DNA from: Panulirus ornatus
Lineage: Eukaryota > Arthropoda > Malacostraca > Decapoda > Palinuridae
DNA: 64,000 bases
NCBI RefSeq assembly: GCF_036320965.1
Contig: NC_092250.1
Coordinates: 11,987,100 to 12,051,099 of the forward strand
Direction: 5' to 3'
Below the pieces are notes generated by a model, which was not told where the DNA came from, did no database searches, and was given only the letters and a program-made list of their open reading frames with translations. The position numbers and the translations under genes are program-made. This document shows positions 10,274-21,960 of this stretch, in pieces (the first letter of the stretch is position 1; every line of letters begins with the position of its first letter).

Positions 10274-11400
10274 CCTGCCTGTGTGCCACTGTAGTGCAGT
10301 GGGCTCGTAGGTGGATGTGTATGTGTGTGGTGTTAAATGTAGCAATGAATTGCTTCCACCGGAATACAATTCGTGGAAAGGTAGGGACTAGAGCCACTGG
10401 GAGGATAGGGAATGATGAGGACCAGCAAAGGTAACCAGCTGTACATAACGTGGCCAACATTACTATCGTCACGTCGTCATCAGGAATTCTAGCTTGATAG
10501 TCATTTGTTTTATATCGTGATTTGCAAATCTGTGGTAACATTGGTAGTAAGATTTCTTTTTGAAATTTGATAATACCGTTCAGGCAACTTTAAACGAATT
10601 GTCATTATTCCAATATACCCCGGTGAATGATGATGACAAGTAAGTATACAAGGTAATGTAATGAAGGAAAATTTAGGCTTCCATATTTCCTATTGTGCTT
10701 TGGAAACGTTGATTGTGGCCATATTTGCATAATAGGTTTGTGGTTATTTTGGGTTGGACGATGCATAAAGTGGGACATAATGGAATGCAAATAGCAGCGA
10801 ATCCCTTGGTCCTTTCGAGGCCTTTATTGATAGTAGAAGTGAATAGATGATTTAGGGATACGTGGAGATAAACTTGCTAATTTCAAATGAATTGATGAAA
10901 TATGAGTTGTAAACCTGGAGCGAAATATTTGTTAAGTCAATATTCACATGTATCAGCTGTCTTTCTTTTCAGCAGAGTTATATGCACTTTACTCGTTTTT
11001 TATATCAACACCGCCAAATGAATTGATTCTGAATAACTGTGTAAAGTTCTTTGTTAATTTTTTTCTCATTTTAACCATTTAGGGTAAGGTAATCTCAACG
11101 GTTTTCCGAAGTGGTTCAGTTCGCATCCCACTTTGTTGGCTACTAATATCCTTTTCAAGGTGGAAACGTACGACTAGAGTCTACAGAGGTTTCTCGTTTA
11201 TAAATATTAAGGTAATGTAGTCCCTTTGTAAAACACGTTTGTACAGTGTCGTCCGAAATTATCTGTATGCGATCGCTTGAATCGGTTATGTTTTAGTTCC
11301 TCGTAAATTCTCTTCTTCTTTGATACCATTTTCTCTCGGGAACCATTTGAAGAAAATGAGAATTTGTTGCGGGACTGCAGCTTTCTTGTCTGCTGGCATG
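10274..11400. other. Unique AT-rich DNA
   Basis: Nothing recognised. Several open frames up to about 109 codons lack recognisable domains. Confidence 0.4.
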
Positions 11401-13260
11401 ACTACCTAACTAATATAATTTTACTGAAAAGACAAGAGCATAGAAGGCACAACAATGTAGTGTTGTGGAAAAGTGTGATATATAAAGTATATGGAAACTA
11501 CTGTGGTTTCCTAAGTAGACTGGTAGTGAAAGAATAACTAGAACAGAGCTAATGAACTTTTTTTTTTAAGAGTGTGACCAAATGTGTTTAACTGTTGGAA
11601 AAATTCTTTCTCATGCCCATGGGAATGTTATGCAACAAAATTGTTGGTAATGTTAGTTTTGCATATTACTATTATTCTGAATATTATGATTAATATGTAT
11701 TTGATTGTTGCAACATTATTACGATGATAGAATATAATGAGAACATTCTTAGTCTGATTTAGTCAACCAATAACCACTAAACTAAGTCAGGGATGGTTGT
11801 TGTTGATTGAGTCCGACCATCTGGTGCCATTACCTTATCACATCTAGTTTTGATTAGCACTACCTTAGAGTCAGTGGCCTGATCACCTCGTGAGACTGAA
11901 CCTCGGTCTTTCACGGGAGCCACACAAACAATGCGAGTAGCTGGTGTCTTTCTTCTAGTCTTTTCTTCATACCCGGGAATCTTAGGCAGTTCTGCGTTCA
12001 TCGCGCTCATTTGCTAAACGAAGTTTCTTGCTGAGCATATACTAAACAACTCGTGTCCGGTAACTATAAGTTGATGCCATTTTCTTCAGCCAACTGAGTT
12101 CAGTAATCTTTTAATTTTCTTCCGACGTCTTCAGCCAGTAGTACCAAATACCTATTTAATTAAAGTGGACGGGTCTCCTGCATTATTAGGCAAGTCTCCC
12201 TCAAGAATTGTATTCTTTGATACTTGTGGTAAAGAGAAAACGTATTCTGTATAATATTATGGCTGACTAAACCAGATAAGAAATTTCGCCGCACGCAGGT
12301 GTCATAGGGCCCGTGTAGACTCAATATTTCTTAAACTGTTCAACTCTAGTGAAGGTTCTTCAGCGTTTAGAGGATTGCTGTTGCCAGGAAAGCAAGTTCT
12401 GCTCGCTGGCAGATGCGTGACTCCAAGGGAGAGGTGGTGGGAGAAGGTCCGACGACCTTGAACCAAGAGCCATCTTTGCATTCACTATTACTGAGAACAC
12501 AAGAGCACAAAAGGCACATATTAGATACCTAGATGAAATCCAGATATTAAAGTCATTCAGTGTTCTGGGAAAATGTGATACATAGAGTATATAGAACTTA
12601 TCTGTTGCTTTACTTTTACAACACAATACTAAAAAGTTAAGGGCAGAGATGTATGCCAAAACTTTAGACGCCGATTTCTGCAAATTTAAATTTTTAGAAA
12701 ATTTAAAGAAATATTACTTGGAAGTTATGAGCTGATTTTCATTGTTTTCACCTGTCAGTAGATCAATAAACGGAGCATCAACTCTCGTATGTTCTGTTCT
12801 TAATGTTCCTGAGTGGATGACAGTGAGGGGAGATGTTTCGTAAAGAAAAATCCTCAGATATCCTGCTCGCAGTAAGGTAATTGCCATGCATTTACGAGTC
12901 AACAGTTTTTTTTTACAGGCCTATTTGTAGGTAATCAATGTGCGATCTGTATTACAATACATATTACCGTCAAAAGTTGGACATTTTATGGGAGACTTTC
13001 TGGTTTTAGTTTTCTCAAAACCTATTCTTGAGATGTTCATGAAAACTTCTGAGGAAATCATAACATAACTTTATACCAGAAAAAAAGTCGGCTTCATCGG
13101 TTGATAATTTATATTTGGAGAAAACGAGAACCCATTTTCTTCAGCCAATCGAGTTCAGTAATCTTCTCTTTATGTTTCATTCGTCGTCTGTAGAAACCTT
13201 TCAACCCTCTGCCGACGTGTTCAGCCAGTAGTGTCAAATAACAATTTAACTCCATGTCAT
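11400..13260. repeat. Decayed direct duplication, unit about 1.06 kb
   Basis: Two pairs of similar segments lie in the same order at nearly the same offset. The segment at 11424-11512 (CAAGAGCATAGAAGGCAC, then GTGTGATATATAAAGTATAT) resembles 12491-12607 (CAAGAGCACAAAAGGCAC, then ATGTGATACATAGAGTATAT). The segment at 12074-12161 (CCATTTTCTTCAGCCAACTG, CAGCCAGTAGTACCAAATA) resembles 13127-13249 (CCATTTTCTTCAGCCAATCG, CAGCCAGTAGTGTCAAATA). Offsets are about 1067 and 1053 bp. The intervening parts have diverged beyond what I can align by eye. Confidence 0.65.
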
Positions 13261-13490
13261 CTCTTTATCCAATCCTCTTCAGTAACACTGTAGATGGCAA
13301 CATTGTTTTCAAGAGTAAAGTATGACAAATATTGACTTGGATACCATTAAGTCGACTCCTCCTGCCTTACACCAGTACTACTTGATCCCTTCCCTGTACC
13401 TGGTCTGATGGATGTTGTACGTTGTTTCTCGTAACACATCAGCTGACACTGGCTCACTTGGTGGTTTCCAGCAACAGTTTAACTCGGTAT

Positions 13491-13798
13491 CATCCATTCC
13501 ACCGTCTTAAAGATCTTGATATCATCCATTCCACCATCTTGAAGATCTTGATATCATCCATTCCACCGTCTTGAAGATCTTGATGTCATCCATTCCATCA
13601 TATTGAAGATCTTGATATCATCTATTCCACCGTCTTAAAGATCTTGATATCATCCATTCCACCATCTTGAAGATCTTGATATCATCCATTCCACCGTCTT
13701 GAAGATCTTGATATCATCCATTCCACCGTCTTAAAGATCTTGATATCATCTATTCCACCGTCTTAAAGATCTTGATGTCATCCATTCCATCGTCTTGA
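13491..13798. repeat. 32-bp minisatellite, about 9.6 copies
   Basis: The unit is CATCCATTCCACCGTCTT followed by AAAGATCTTGATAT. The period was checked at 13491 and 13523. Units differ at a few fixed positions (CCGTC/CCATC, TTAAAG/TTGAAG, GATATC/GATGTC), giving alternating variants. Each unit has the palindrome AAGATCTT or AGATCT. There are no unique spacers, so it is not a CRISPR-type array. Confidence 0.93.
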
Positions 13799-14530
13799 AC
13801 GTATGAAAAACTCGCTACAATCTGTCCTACGATTCTTGCTCTTTTACACTTAATATTAAAGATACATATTATCTTAGTAATGTCCATTTTCACTTTAATT
13901 TCGCCGTTTCGTATCTTATCATTGGTGTATCATACATGTTTTCGATATCCATGTTACCGTGAGTGAAGGTGTATCAGTACCCCTTATGTGTACACTGATA
14001 TTAGGGTATAGGACATTTTCGTGTGTGTGTTGTGCGCGTTTGTGTGTAACTATGAAGTTGCAACTGAACACAAGATGAAGGTGCTTTTCATCATTGTGTC
14101 TTCTATAAGAGAAGAAAAGAAGTACGCTACAAAAATGCTTAGGAACTAATACTATAGAGTTGGTCAAAATGCCCTGCAGAACCGGCTTAGGCAGACACAA
14201 CACCTTCCCCTTTTACATCACCAAACCTGATTAACTTCGTTCATCAGCGAGTCCTAACCCTCCCGGATTAAACGCTGGGAGGTCACCAAGTGCTGTAACT
14301 AGTTTGGACCGTAATATTGAAACCCCTGAATGTCAGCATATTAACTTTGTGTCAGTATTTTGATGTAATAATCACCAAATTGTCCCTTTGTATTTCTCGA
14401 CAATCCCAGTTGCATCAGAAACGGTAAATTTTGCAGTTGCAGCCTAACTCCAACAGACGCCATTCTTAGAGACCATAAAATTCCGTTTTGATTATCATAG
14501 ATGAAAAATAAGATGTCCATCAATTTTTAA
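13799..14530. other. Unique DNA
   Basis: No repeat family or coding sequence recognised. Confidence 0.4.
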
Positions 14531-14533
14531 TGG

Positions 14534-14815
14534 TATGTGGGCACTGATGACCCCTCTGCTGTGGGCACTGAGGTGCTGTGGGCACTGTGGACCCCTTTGC
14601 TGTGGGCACTGTGGACCCCTCTGCTGTGGGCATTGTGGACCCCTCTGCTGTGGGCACTGAGGACCCCTCTGCTGTGGGCACTGAGGTGCTGTGGGCACTG
14701 AGGACCACTTTGCTGTGGGCACTGAGGACCCCTCTGCTGTGGGCACTGAGGACCCCTCTGCTGTGGGCACTGTGGACCCCTCTGCTGTGGGCACTGTAGG
14801 ACCCCTCTGCTGTGG
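14534..14815. repeat. 24-bp minisatellite, about 11-12 units
   Basis: The unit is GTGGGCACTGAGGACCCCTC plus TGCT. Shortened 17-bp units (GTGGGCACTGAGGTGCT) occur twice. Because 24 is a multiple of three, several frames stay open on both strands (minus-strand repeat CPQQRGPQ). I do not regard these as genes. Confidence 0.92.
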
Positions 14816-15345
14816 GAAAACTCCATCCTCCTGTTATGGGTGTGATGGATGCTATTAGACCTCACCATTTATCCCAGCACAGTGGATACATATGGGTATT
14901 GTATGAAGCGGCTGATTATATAATTGAGCCACACTATTTCAATATTTTGTCATAACAGTGTATCAATATTTGGTGGTGCTCGAGCATGGAAAACAGCGAA
15001 CAGGCGTTCAAAGTCACGACTTCGTAATAGATATGATTGGTTTACGTCTTCTGAAATGAAAGAAAATAAAAAGACATAAGTTGCTTGTGTTAGGGTGAAG
15101 CTCTGTGTGTTACTTGGCGAGGGATGGGTAATTCATGATAACTTCTGGTCTTCTGGTCGTGCTTTGTCCCCTAAATGCTTAAGAAAATCAAAACCATCAA
15201 TCAATTAATCACTGACACGTTTTCGAAACCACCAGCAACGGAATGTGTGGTTTGGGTGAAGGCTTGTCTAATGTATACAACCTCTGGTTACGAAGGAGGC
15301 AAGTGACACACGCTGTATGTGACTCATTCCATATAATAAGGCTTA
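14816..15345. other. Unique DNA
   Basis: Nothing recognised. Confidence 0.4.
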
Positions 15346-15349
15346 CCTG

Positions 15350-15590
15350 CCCTATTATCAAGCTGCCCTTCTGCCTAGGCTGCCACACCACCTAGCTGCC
15401 CTACTGCCTAGTTGTCCCACTGCCTAGCTACCCCACTACCAAGCTACCCTACTGCTTGTCTGCGATGTTTTTAAGCTACCCTATTGCCTAACTGCCACAC
15501 TACCTAGCTTCCTTACTGCCTAGCTTCCCTACTGCTTAGGTGTCACACTGCCTAGCTGCCCTGCTATCTAGCTCCCCTACAGCCAAACCC
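15350..15590. repeat. Degenerate 16-bp tandem repeat
   Basis: Repeats of about 16 bp of the type TGCCTAGCTGCCCTAC, with frequent substitutions and one insertion (about 15450-15475). About 13 units can be followed. Confidence 0.8.
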
Positions 15591-15738
15591 GTGTACAGGT
15601 AAGTTCCCTACTGCTTAAACATGGCCCATAAGCGTAATTTAAGAGGTACTCAAACCTAGACGAAATCATGAGGCGTCTGAGCGATAATAGGAGACTAGTG
15701 TCAATTGATCTGTGAATGTGAGGTGTATTACAGATAAT

Positions 15739-15824
15739 GACAGTGTTCGGGCGATGATGATGATGATGCCCCTTTAAGTAGACAGTGTTCGGGCGATGAT
15801 GATGATGATGCCCCTTTAAGTAGA
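15739..15824. repeat. Perfect 42-bp direct duplication with (GAT)n core
   Basis: The unit beginning GACAGTGTTCGGGCGATGAT and ending CCCCTTTAAGTA occurs at 15739 and 15781. Both units contain the same number of GATs and appear identical, which suggests a recent event. Confidence 0.92.
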
Positions 15825-17880
15825 GCCATATGACCAAAATACCACGGCCATACGTGTGCCAGTCTTACTACGTCTCGGTACAACAGCTGATAACCACATG
15901 GAAGGTTTGTGATTGTTGATTAAGAATGGATCTGATGATTTCTTTTCCCTTGTGCGATCATGCCAGCGGCTAGCATGCGAGGTAAATATTCCCACTCTGC
16001 AACTTGTTATCGTAACTGTTCATCATTACTAAGCATTGAGAATCTATCAGGGAAGTTCAGTAAGGAGATAAGAAAAATCGTTTTTCAATAGAACTGTAAA
16101 GTGTTTCATGTGGAATAACAAATAGAGTGGACTGGAAAATCGTATAATCGACAAACTACTTCAAACTTAACAACTCGCTTTAAAGTTGAGTGAGATGTCT
16201 ACAGTAGACAGCACAAGTAAAAACTTAATAATCATTTACTATCCTTAAACTTCCTCAGTAATCGAATTATTTTATATAGGATAAGAATAAGGTAGATTTA
16301 TTCGATGGTAGATATCGGATATTTAAGAGATTGACTCTCACATCCATGGAGTGCGACTCGCCTCACCCCGTCTCAACTAAACTCAATTAAGACATGGCTT
16401 TGAAGGCCATGGGAAATGTAGGGTTGAATATAATGAATTTTGTACAAGAACGACAAGCGAGCCTAACATAATCCATCCTTGGCTAACCTAACCCATCCTT
16501 TGTTAGGTTAGGTTTAAGGTAATGGTAAACTAAACGAATGTTACTTAGACGGGTATGGAGTTCCATCAGTAAACAAAGACTTCTCAAATGAAGGTCCCAC
16601 AAACAGCGTTCACGTTCAAACACTGACGGCCGTGCAGCAAGATGACTTGTTCACTTTTAAAAGACAAGTCTCCATTTTCCTATGTTCTTATTCCTTGTTC
16701 TCAAGAACCCAATTTACATTTCAGTTAAGATCTACATAGTTTCGAGTGGAAATTTTGTCCAGAGCTGGAGGCCTCTAACGTAAGATTAAATTCATGCAAG
16801 ACTTCATTGTGGCATCTGAAACGGACAAAGGAAGAAGCGACTCGTTACAGTGGAACCAGCGCGTACAAAAAGGCAACCAAAGCCTCGAGCAGTAACCTTG
16901 TTCTTACCTTGAGTTGCATCACAGTAATGTAAAACAAGTAAACCCGCAAATTGTAAGACGACTCGGAAATGTTAATTATGACAAGATAACCACAAAGATA
17001 CGCGATGCCCTTCAGATATGAGAGATGGCCCTTGTTCTGTCTTCGATATGTATTCTTGGGATGTTAATTCAAATAGAAAATAGCAGAGGAAGGGTTGTCG
17101 ACTGACTGATGCTGGAGTTTTGTCTTGCTTATTAATGACATATACTTCAACGTGTTGCTCTGTTTCCCTCATAATGTCATCCCGTTTCTTGATTAATGAA
17201 ACATTTGTATTTTCATCTCCGTTGGTTGAAGTAGCCGAGCCTCGTAGAATGCTGAGGCAAGGAAAGTACATAATTTTTCAGTAAGATTATTCATTACTTT
17301 TTCTCATTTTTATTGTAATTAAACGCGAAAAAAACTCATTACTTGCATCTTCTTTTTTTCATAATAGCGACTCCTTGATGTGTACACCAGACCAGGCCAT
17401 ATTGCCCGAGGACTCGCCGTTATGATATAGTGCTACCATCTAGACGACTTTCGAGAGTTGGTTTAGCTACACTTGTAGGGTATTCAGCAATACAGATGCT
17501 AACACTGCATTGCAGCGCTTTCAGTATGTCATTTGAAACCTAACGAGCAGAATTGATCTGCTCTTCGGAGTGGTGGGTGTAAAAAACATCATCACTAGTG
17601 TTCCACTAGACAAACTCTTATAGTTTTCGAATCTGTGATGTTCCGGCCCGAACATGAGCGTCTGGTTAAGGTTATATATTAGCTTACGTATGGAAAGACG
17701 ATGTTTATCAATGCTTGGTTAATTTAGCTTGAATCAGGTTATGGACTCGGAACCGTGACGAATTGGGTTCTGAAATGAGCTTTAGTGGCACGAAACCACC
17801 AGAGACCGTGTTTGAATTCTGGTCATTGATGTTAGATTGGCTTTCCAGTGCCTCCACATTCATCAATACAAAATGATGTA
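15825..17880. other. Unique AT-rich DNA
   Basis: Nothing gene-like is recognised. A short inverted pair of TTAGG/CCTAA doublets occurs at 16482-16513. Confidence 0.4.
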
Positions 17881-17883
17881 TAG

Positions 17884-17920
17884 ACACACACATACACACA
17901 CACACACACACACACATTCA
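17884..17920. repeat. (AC)n microsatellite
   Basis: A short CA tract with one T interruption near its start. Confidence 0.9.
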
Positions 17921-18915
17921 TACTCTCCATTCAAATTCAGATCAGTTTACCATTTGTTAATATTCTCAGGCTTACTAAATCCGAATAGACTACGAACAGT
18001 ATCATTCAGTAACTATGATATTCAACAGGCTTGACAAGGAGAATACAGAAAATGCAGTAAAAGAAAACTATCTTTTTTTACCACATATTACAAAAACCAT
18101 CTCAGTCCTCTTCTTCCCCACCAGGTAAGCTGTCCCAGTGTCCACGTGAGGAGGCATTAGCTGTCTTGAGGCGAGGCGGTGGCCACCCTATTGTATCTCG
18201 TGGTGAGTAACCTTCACTAGATCCTTCCCGAGCGCCAGCTGTAGAAACACTGGTCCTGGATGTAATGGCTTCGAATATCGTTCATACTGAGTAACGTGAT
18301 GTACACACAGCACAAGAACAATCTTTAATCTTTCTAGTGACATAATATGACACAAGGACGAAAAATTCAGAGAGCATACCAATAGGTTAAAGTTAATAGT
18401 TGATCATTATGAAACTTGTCGTTCACTAAGGTATATATCGTTTTTGTGCTGTGTGTATATTGTTCCTCTTGAGTGACGATACTAGTGAGGTTTTTAGGTA
18501 TATAACATTCGTGTTACAAAGTTATTTCGATTATAATACAATCATTTATCTTTCATTATCTATACACAGTTATCTTTGTAAACATAAGTAACCTTGTATT
18601 ACAACCTGGTTTAACTGTTTCTGGCAAGTCGTTCGGTTACTGATTTACGACAAGACGTGGCTGAGACAAAGACAATTGAACGGACAGACATACAATTAGA
18701 CGGACATATGGAGAGGCATGACGCATGACGCAACGGTTGGCGAGCTCCTGGCTGCCGTTAACGCCCCCGTAACGGTAGTTTGGCGCTTCCGTTGATGCTT
18801 GATGAGGCGTTTTGGCGTCCTCGCGCGCGGGAAAATGAACACCGAGAACCAAAGGGGAGACACAGATGAGTTAGCTGAAGATGTGCGTCTGGTATGTTGT
18901 CAGGTGGTCAACACC
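17921..18915. other. Unique DNA
   Basis: Nothing recognised. A CpG-rich patch lies at about 18720-18840 (GCGCGCGGGAAAA), without clear gene context. Confidence 0.4.
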
Positions 18916-18917
18916 AG

Positions 18918-18934
18918 GACACACACACACACAG

Positions 18935-18962
<28 letters not shown>
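18918..18962. repeat. (AC)n microsatellite
   Basis: About 21 CA units with one G interruption. Confidence 0.92.
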
Positions 18963-18965
<3 letters not shown>

Positions 18966-19100
18966 ATACAAAGTTGTTCCCTCAACTTAGGTGAATGAGA
19001 TCGTGATTGATCGCCGAGTTCAACACAGTATTCCGGCCAGCTAGTGGTACGATATATTGTGTCTACAAATAGTCATTCAAATTCATAAATGTGTTTTAGT

Positions 19101-19321
19101 GATTAAGAATACTTCCCACGTATTCCCTGCGTGTCGTAGAGGGCGACTAAAAGGGGAGGGAGCGGGAGGCTGGAAATCCTCCCCTCTCGTTTTTTTTTAA
19201 TTTTCCAAACGAAGGAACAGAGGAGGGCCAGGTGAGGATATTTCCACAAAGGCCCAGTCCTCTTGTTCTTAACGCTACCTCGCTAATGCGGGAAATGGCG
19301 AATAGCTTAAAAGAAAAGAAG

Positions 19322-19326
<5 letters not shown>
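19101..19326 (+). mobile_element. SINE-A copy, complete
   Basis: A complete copy. The head GAATACTTCCCACGTATTCC leads to the TGTCGTAGAGGGCGACTAAA block, the GGGAGCGGGAGGCTGGAAAT block, a T-run, CCAAACGAAGGAACAGAGGA, CCAGTCCT, and the tail hairpin (CTCGC TAAT GCGGG with outer CGCT/GGCG at about 19274-19303). It ends GAATAGCTTAAAAGAAAAG and is followed directly by (TA)n. Confidence 0.88.

Positions 19327-19381
<55 letters not shown>
19327..19381. repeat. (TA)n microsatellite
   Basis: About 28 TA units forming the 3' flank of the SINE-A copy. Confidence 0.95.
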
Positions 19382-19384
<3 letters not shown>

Positions 19385-19485
19385 GAAGTAGCGCTAAGAA
19401 GGCGCACTTACATATAGAATGCAATACCCTCCACAGAAAGGGGGTTCGAACATGCTGGCGGTCGAGGCGGTTGCCCATTCAGCCA
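19385..19485 (-). mobile_element. tRNA-derived SINE (type C), inverted partner
   Basis: On the minus strand a tRNA-like promoter is seen: an A-box-like TGGCTGAATGGGCAACC, then a B-box-like TGTTCGAACCCCC about 30 bases later. This is followed by TTTCTGTGGAGGGT, which also occurs after the B box of the copy at 19510-19600. A real tRNA is unlikely because the acceptor stem does not close and the type is repeated. Confidence 0.6.
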
Positions 19486-19509
19486 CCGATACTCATAAAA
19501 GTCTTGTTA

Positions 19510-19600
19510 TTCGATGAGCATCGTGACTAGCTGCCACAATTCGCAGCGGTTCGACTCCTCTCTGTAGAGGGTCATGTATGACGTAAGTGTGAGTTTCAAA
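19510..19600 (+). mobile_element. tRNA-derived SINE (type C)
   Basis: A B-box-like GGTTCGACTCC at about 19546-19560 is preceded by a weak A-box region (GTGACTAGCTGCC) and followed by TCTCTGTAGAGGGT and a GACGTAAGTGTG stretch. The minus-strand partner at 19385-19485 carries the equivalent TGTAAGTGCG. The two copies lie head to head. Confidence 0.55.
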
Positions 19601-19854
19601 CACCTACCTCATGATCGTATATACCACCACCAGGTTGACAGAAGAGGGACCATGTAACCCGTTACTGCTGGTTACTGTGTGTATGACGGTTCCTAGACCA
19701 TACGAGTCTTGTTGCCTGTGTGTGTTGGACGAAAAGACATTTGATGACTTACGATCGAATAACAATTTCTCTATTGTGGATGTCGGTGGCAGAATGTATT
19801 AGCTAAACTTTGATTTCTGTCTTTGTTCAGGTATAATATATATATCATTTTCAA

Positions 19855-19965
19855 ATATATTCCCCATTTCCCGCGTTAGCGAGGTAGCGTTAAGAACAGG
19901 TGACTCAGTCCCCTTCTCTGTTCTTCTTTGGAAAAAGCCGTTTCCTCTTGGGCACCTCAAGAAGC
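19855..19965 (-). mobile_element. SINE-A fragment, 3' half
   Basis: Minus-strand tail of SINE-A: CATTTCCCGCGTTAGCGAGG, then TAGCGTTAAGAACAG, then TCTCTGTTCTTCTTTGGAAA. The 5' head is missing. Confidence 0.78.
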
Positions 19966-21000
19966 GTAACTAGGGTCCTCACTATGACAGCCAGGTAGCC
20001 TGTAAATTTGGCCTGGGGGCAAAAGGGGTAAAGGAGGAGGTAGAGGATGTAGAAAGTGAGGGAGACGCAATAAGCGAGGGCGTGTGGGAAGCCAGATGAG
20101 ACTCAGGCATCCGCACTGTATGTGAACTTTTAAATTCCATATATTGATGTTGGTAGTTTAAGGTATTCGATACCATAATTGGCTGCTTGTAGGGTTTAAC
20201 TCGTTATAGAGTTAGCTGTATCACTGGAAATACTTTATAATCTAAACTTGTGATATGGTGTGTATGTCTGTCTTCAGATATGAGAGGCATATATAGATAA
20301 TGTGCTTCCGTAACCTAATATTATTATGATAATTTTGGTACTTGAGCAGTTATTGTATCCGTTTCGTGATGTAGATGCGAGAGTGTTTGTTGACTTGGAA
20401 CTATGCAACATCTGCATAATGTGTTTTTGATATTTCACTTCGTGGACATAAATGGACGTTCACGACCTTAAAGATTGGCTGGCTTGGATTTTAAAGCTCA
20501 AACAACCGATCAATGAACGTACTTGTAGATACTGCTTTTATGGTGTTACGTTATACATAAAGCATAAGTGTCTGCTTTACACTGTGCTCATAGGTTTTCA
20601 ACCTACTACTCCGGGGTCGACGCTGCTTATCTTCCACACACATATACTGAGAGCAAAGCAATGATTGGATTTGCTTCCTTATACGAACATTAGCACTGTG
20701 ATCAACCGGCTGCATATGAACAATAGCATGCCTATATATTGGTTTTCATCTGTTCACGTCTATCGTGCTGCCAAGATGAGTGGGTAACATCAAACCTCAT
20801 CTTAAAGACGTACTGATAGATGCAGGTAATGCAATTCTGTGACATGCCTGTCTATTAACTGTATTTGAAACGACTAAGTCCAAGAATGACCTTCATTGTG
20901 TATAGGAAAGGAAATGGGTCGTTGGGATTCAGGAGTGGATTATTCTCAAACGATGGTACGCATTAAAGTCTGTTAACCGACTGTATGATTAAGGTACTGG
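19966..21000. other. Unique DNA
   Basis: Nothing recognised. Confidence 0.4.
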
Positions 21001-21257
21001 ATTGCAAAGTGATCGCCCACCTTACGCAACTTTCCTTCTCATTACGTGTTGTTATGATCCCCTCTCCTGCGCATCCCTCACCTTCCATCATTCCTCGTAT
21101 GTCCATCTCTCTTGCTTCCCTCTCATTTATGCCCCAATCCTTGCATCATTCCCTGCTCGTCGCCATCCCTGTGTGCCCATCTCTCTGCATAATTCCCTCA
21201 CGAGTCTCTCGCGTGTTTCTTAAAGAAGGAACAGAGAAGGGAGCCAAGTGAGGATAT

Positions 21258-21337
<80 letters not shown>

Positions 21338-21492
21338 CAACGCACGCCTTACCTTGTGCCGTGCCTTCGTATATCCCACACTGGCGCTTCCCTCTCCTTG
21401 ATATCCTTTCAGTGCGGCCATCTTTTCCTGCGAGATCTTCCCTGATATTTCCCTCTCTCAGTCTACCCTTCACAAGGGCATGCATCCCTCAT

Positions 21493-21563
<71 letters not shown>

Positions 21564-21960
21564 CCCTCTCTCTCTCTCTCTCGCCTGTATCATTCATCCA
21601 CGATCCATCCCTCGTGTGTTTCTTTCTAGCTCTCCTCGTATTGTGTCTCCATCACCGAGCATCCTTCACTCGTGTGACCCTCTGTGATGCTCCATTCCCA
21701 TCTGGAGCTCTCACCCTGCACGCATCCCCCCTCTCTCTTTATCCCCCCCCTATCCCCACTCCTTATCCTTATCACTCCCTTGTGTGTCCCTCCCACGTTC
21801 TCCCAGCCTCCCCAGGTGTGTTTCTCCACTTAGTCTGTCCCTCAAGGATGCATCCTGCTATCTTTTGCTCCACGTGTGTCTAGGACCTGTGAGATGCCTC
21901 CAATTCTTGTGTATCCGTCACCTTGAAGATTTACCGAGTGGATTCTTGTCTCTCGGGCTA
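21001..21960 (+). repeat. Pyrimidine-rich block with two (CT)n tracts and a SINE-A remnant
   Basis: The plus strand is strongly biased to C and T over about 950 bp. It has perfect (CT)n tracts at 21259-21335 and 21494-21560 and cryptic repeats of TCCCTC.. and GTGTGTCCCTC types between. A SINE-A remnant lies at 21222-21258 (AAAGAAGGAACAGAGAAGGG, then AAGTGAGGATATTCCCTC), with the first CT tract starting inside it. The open frames here are low-complexity and unsupported as genes. Confidence 0.8.

Noticed and set aside
13491..13798. 32-bp repeat array resembling a CRISPR
   Set aside because: Contiguous units without spacers; a minisatellite.
14495..14868. Minus-strand frames with CPQQRGPQ repeats
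   Set aside because: A product of the 24-bp minisatellite, open in several frames at once with no flanking coding sequence.
19400..19480. Possible minus-strand tRNA gene
   Set aside because: The A and B boxes look good, but the acceptor stem does not pair and the 3' flank is shared with other copies, which indicates a SINE.
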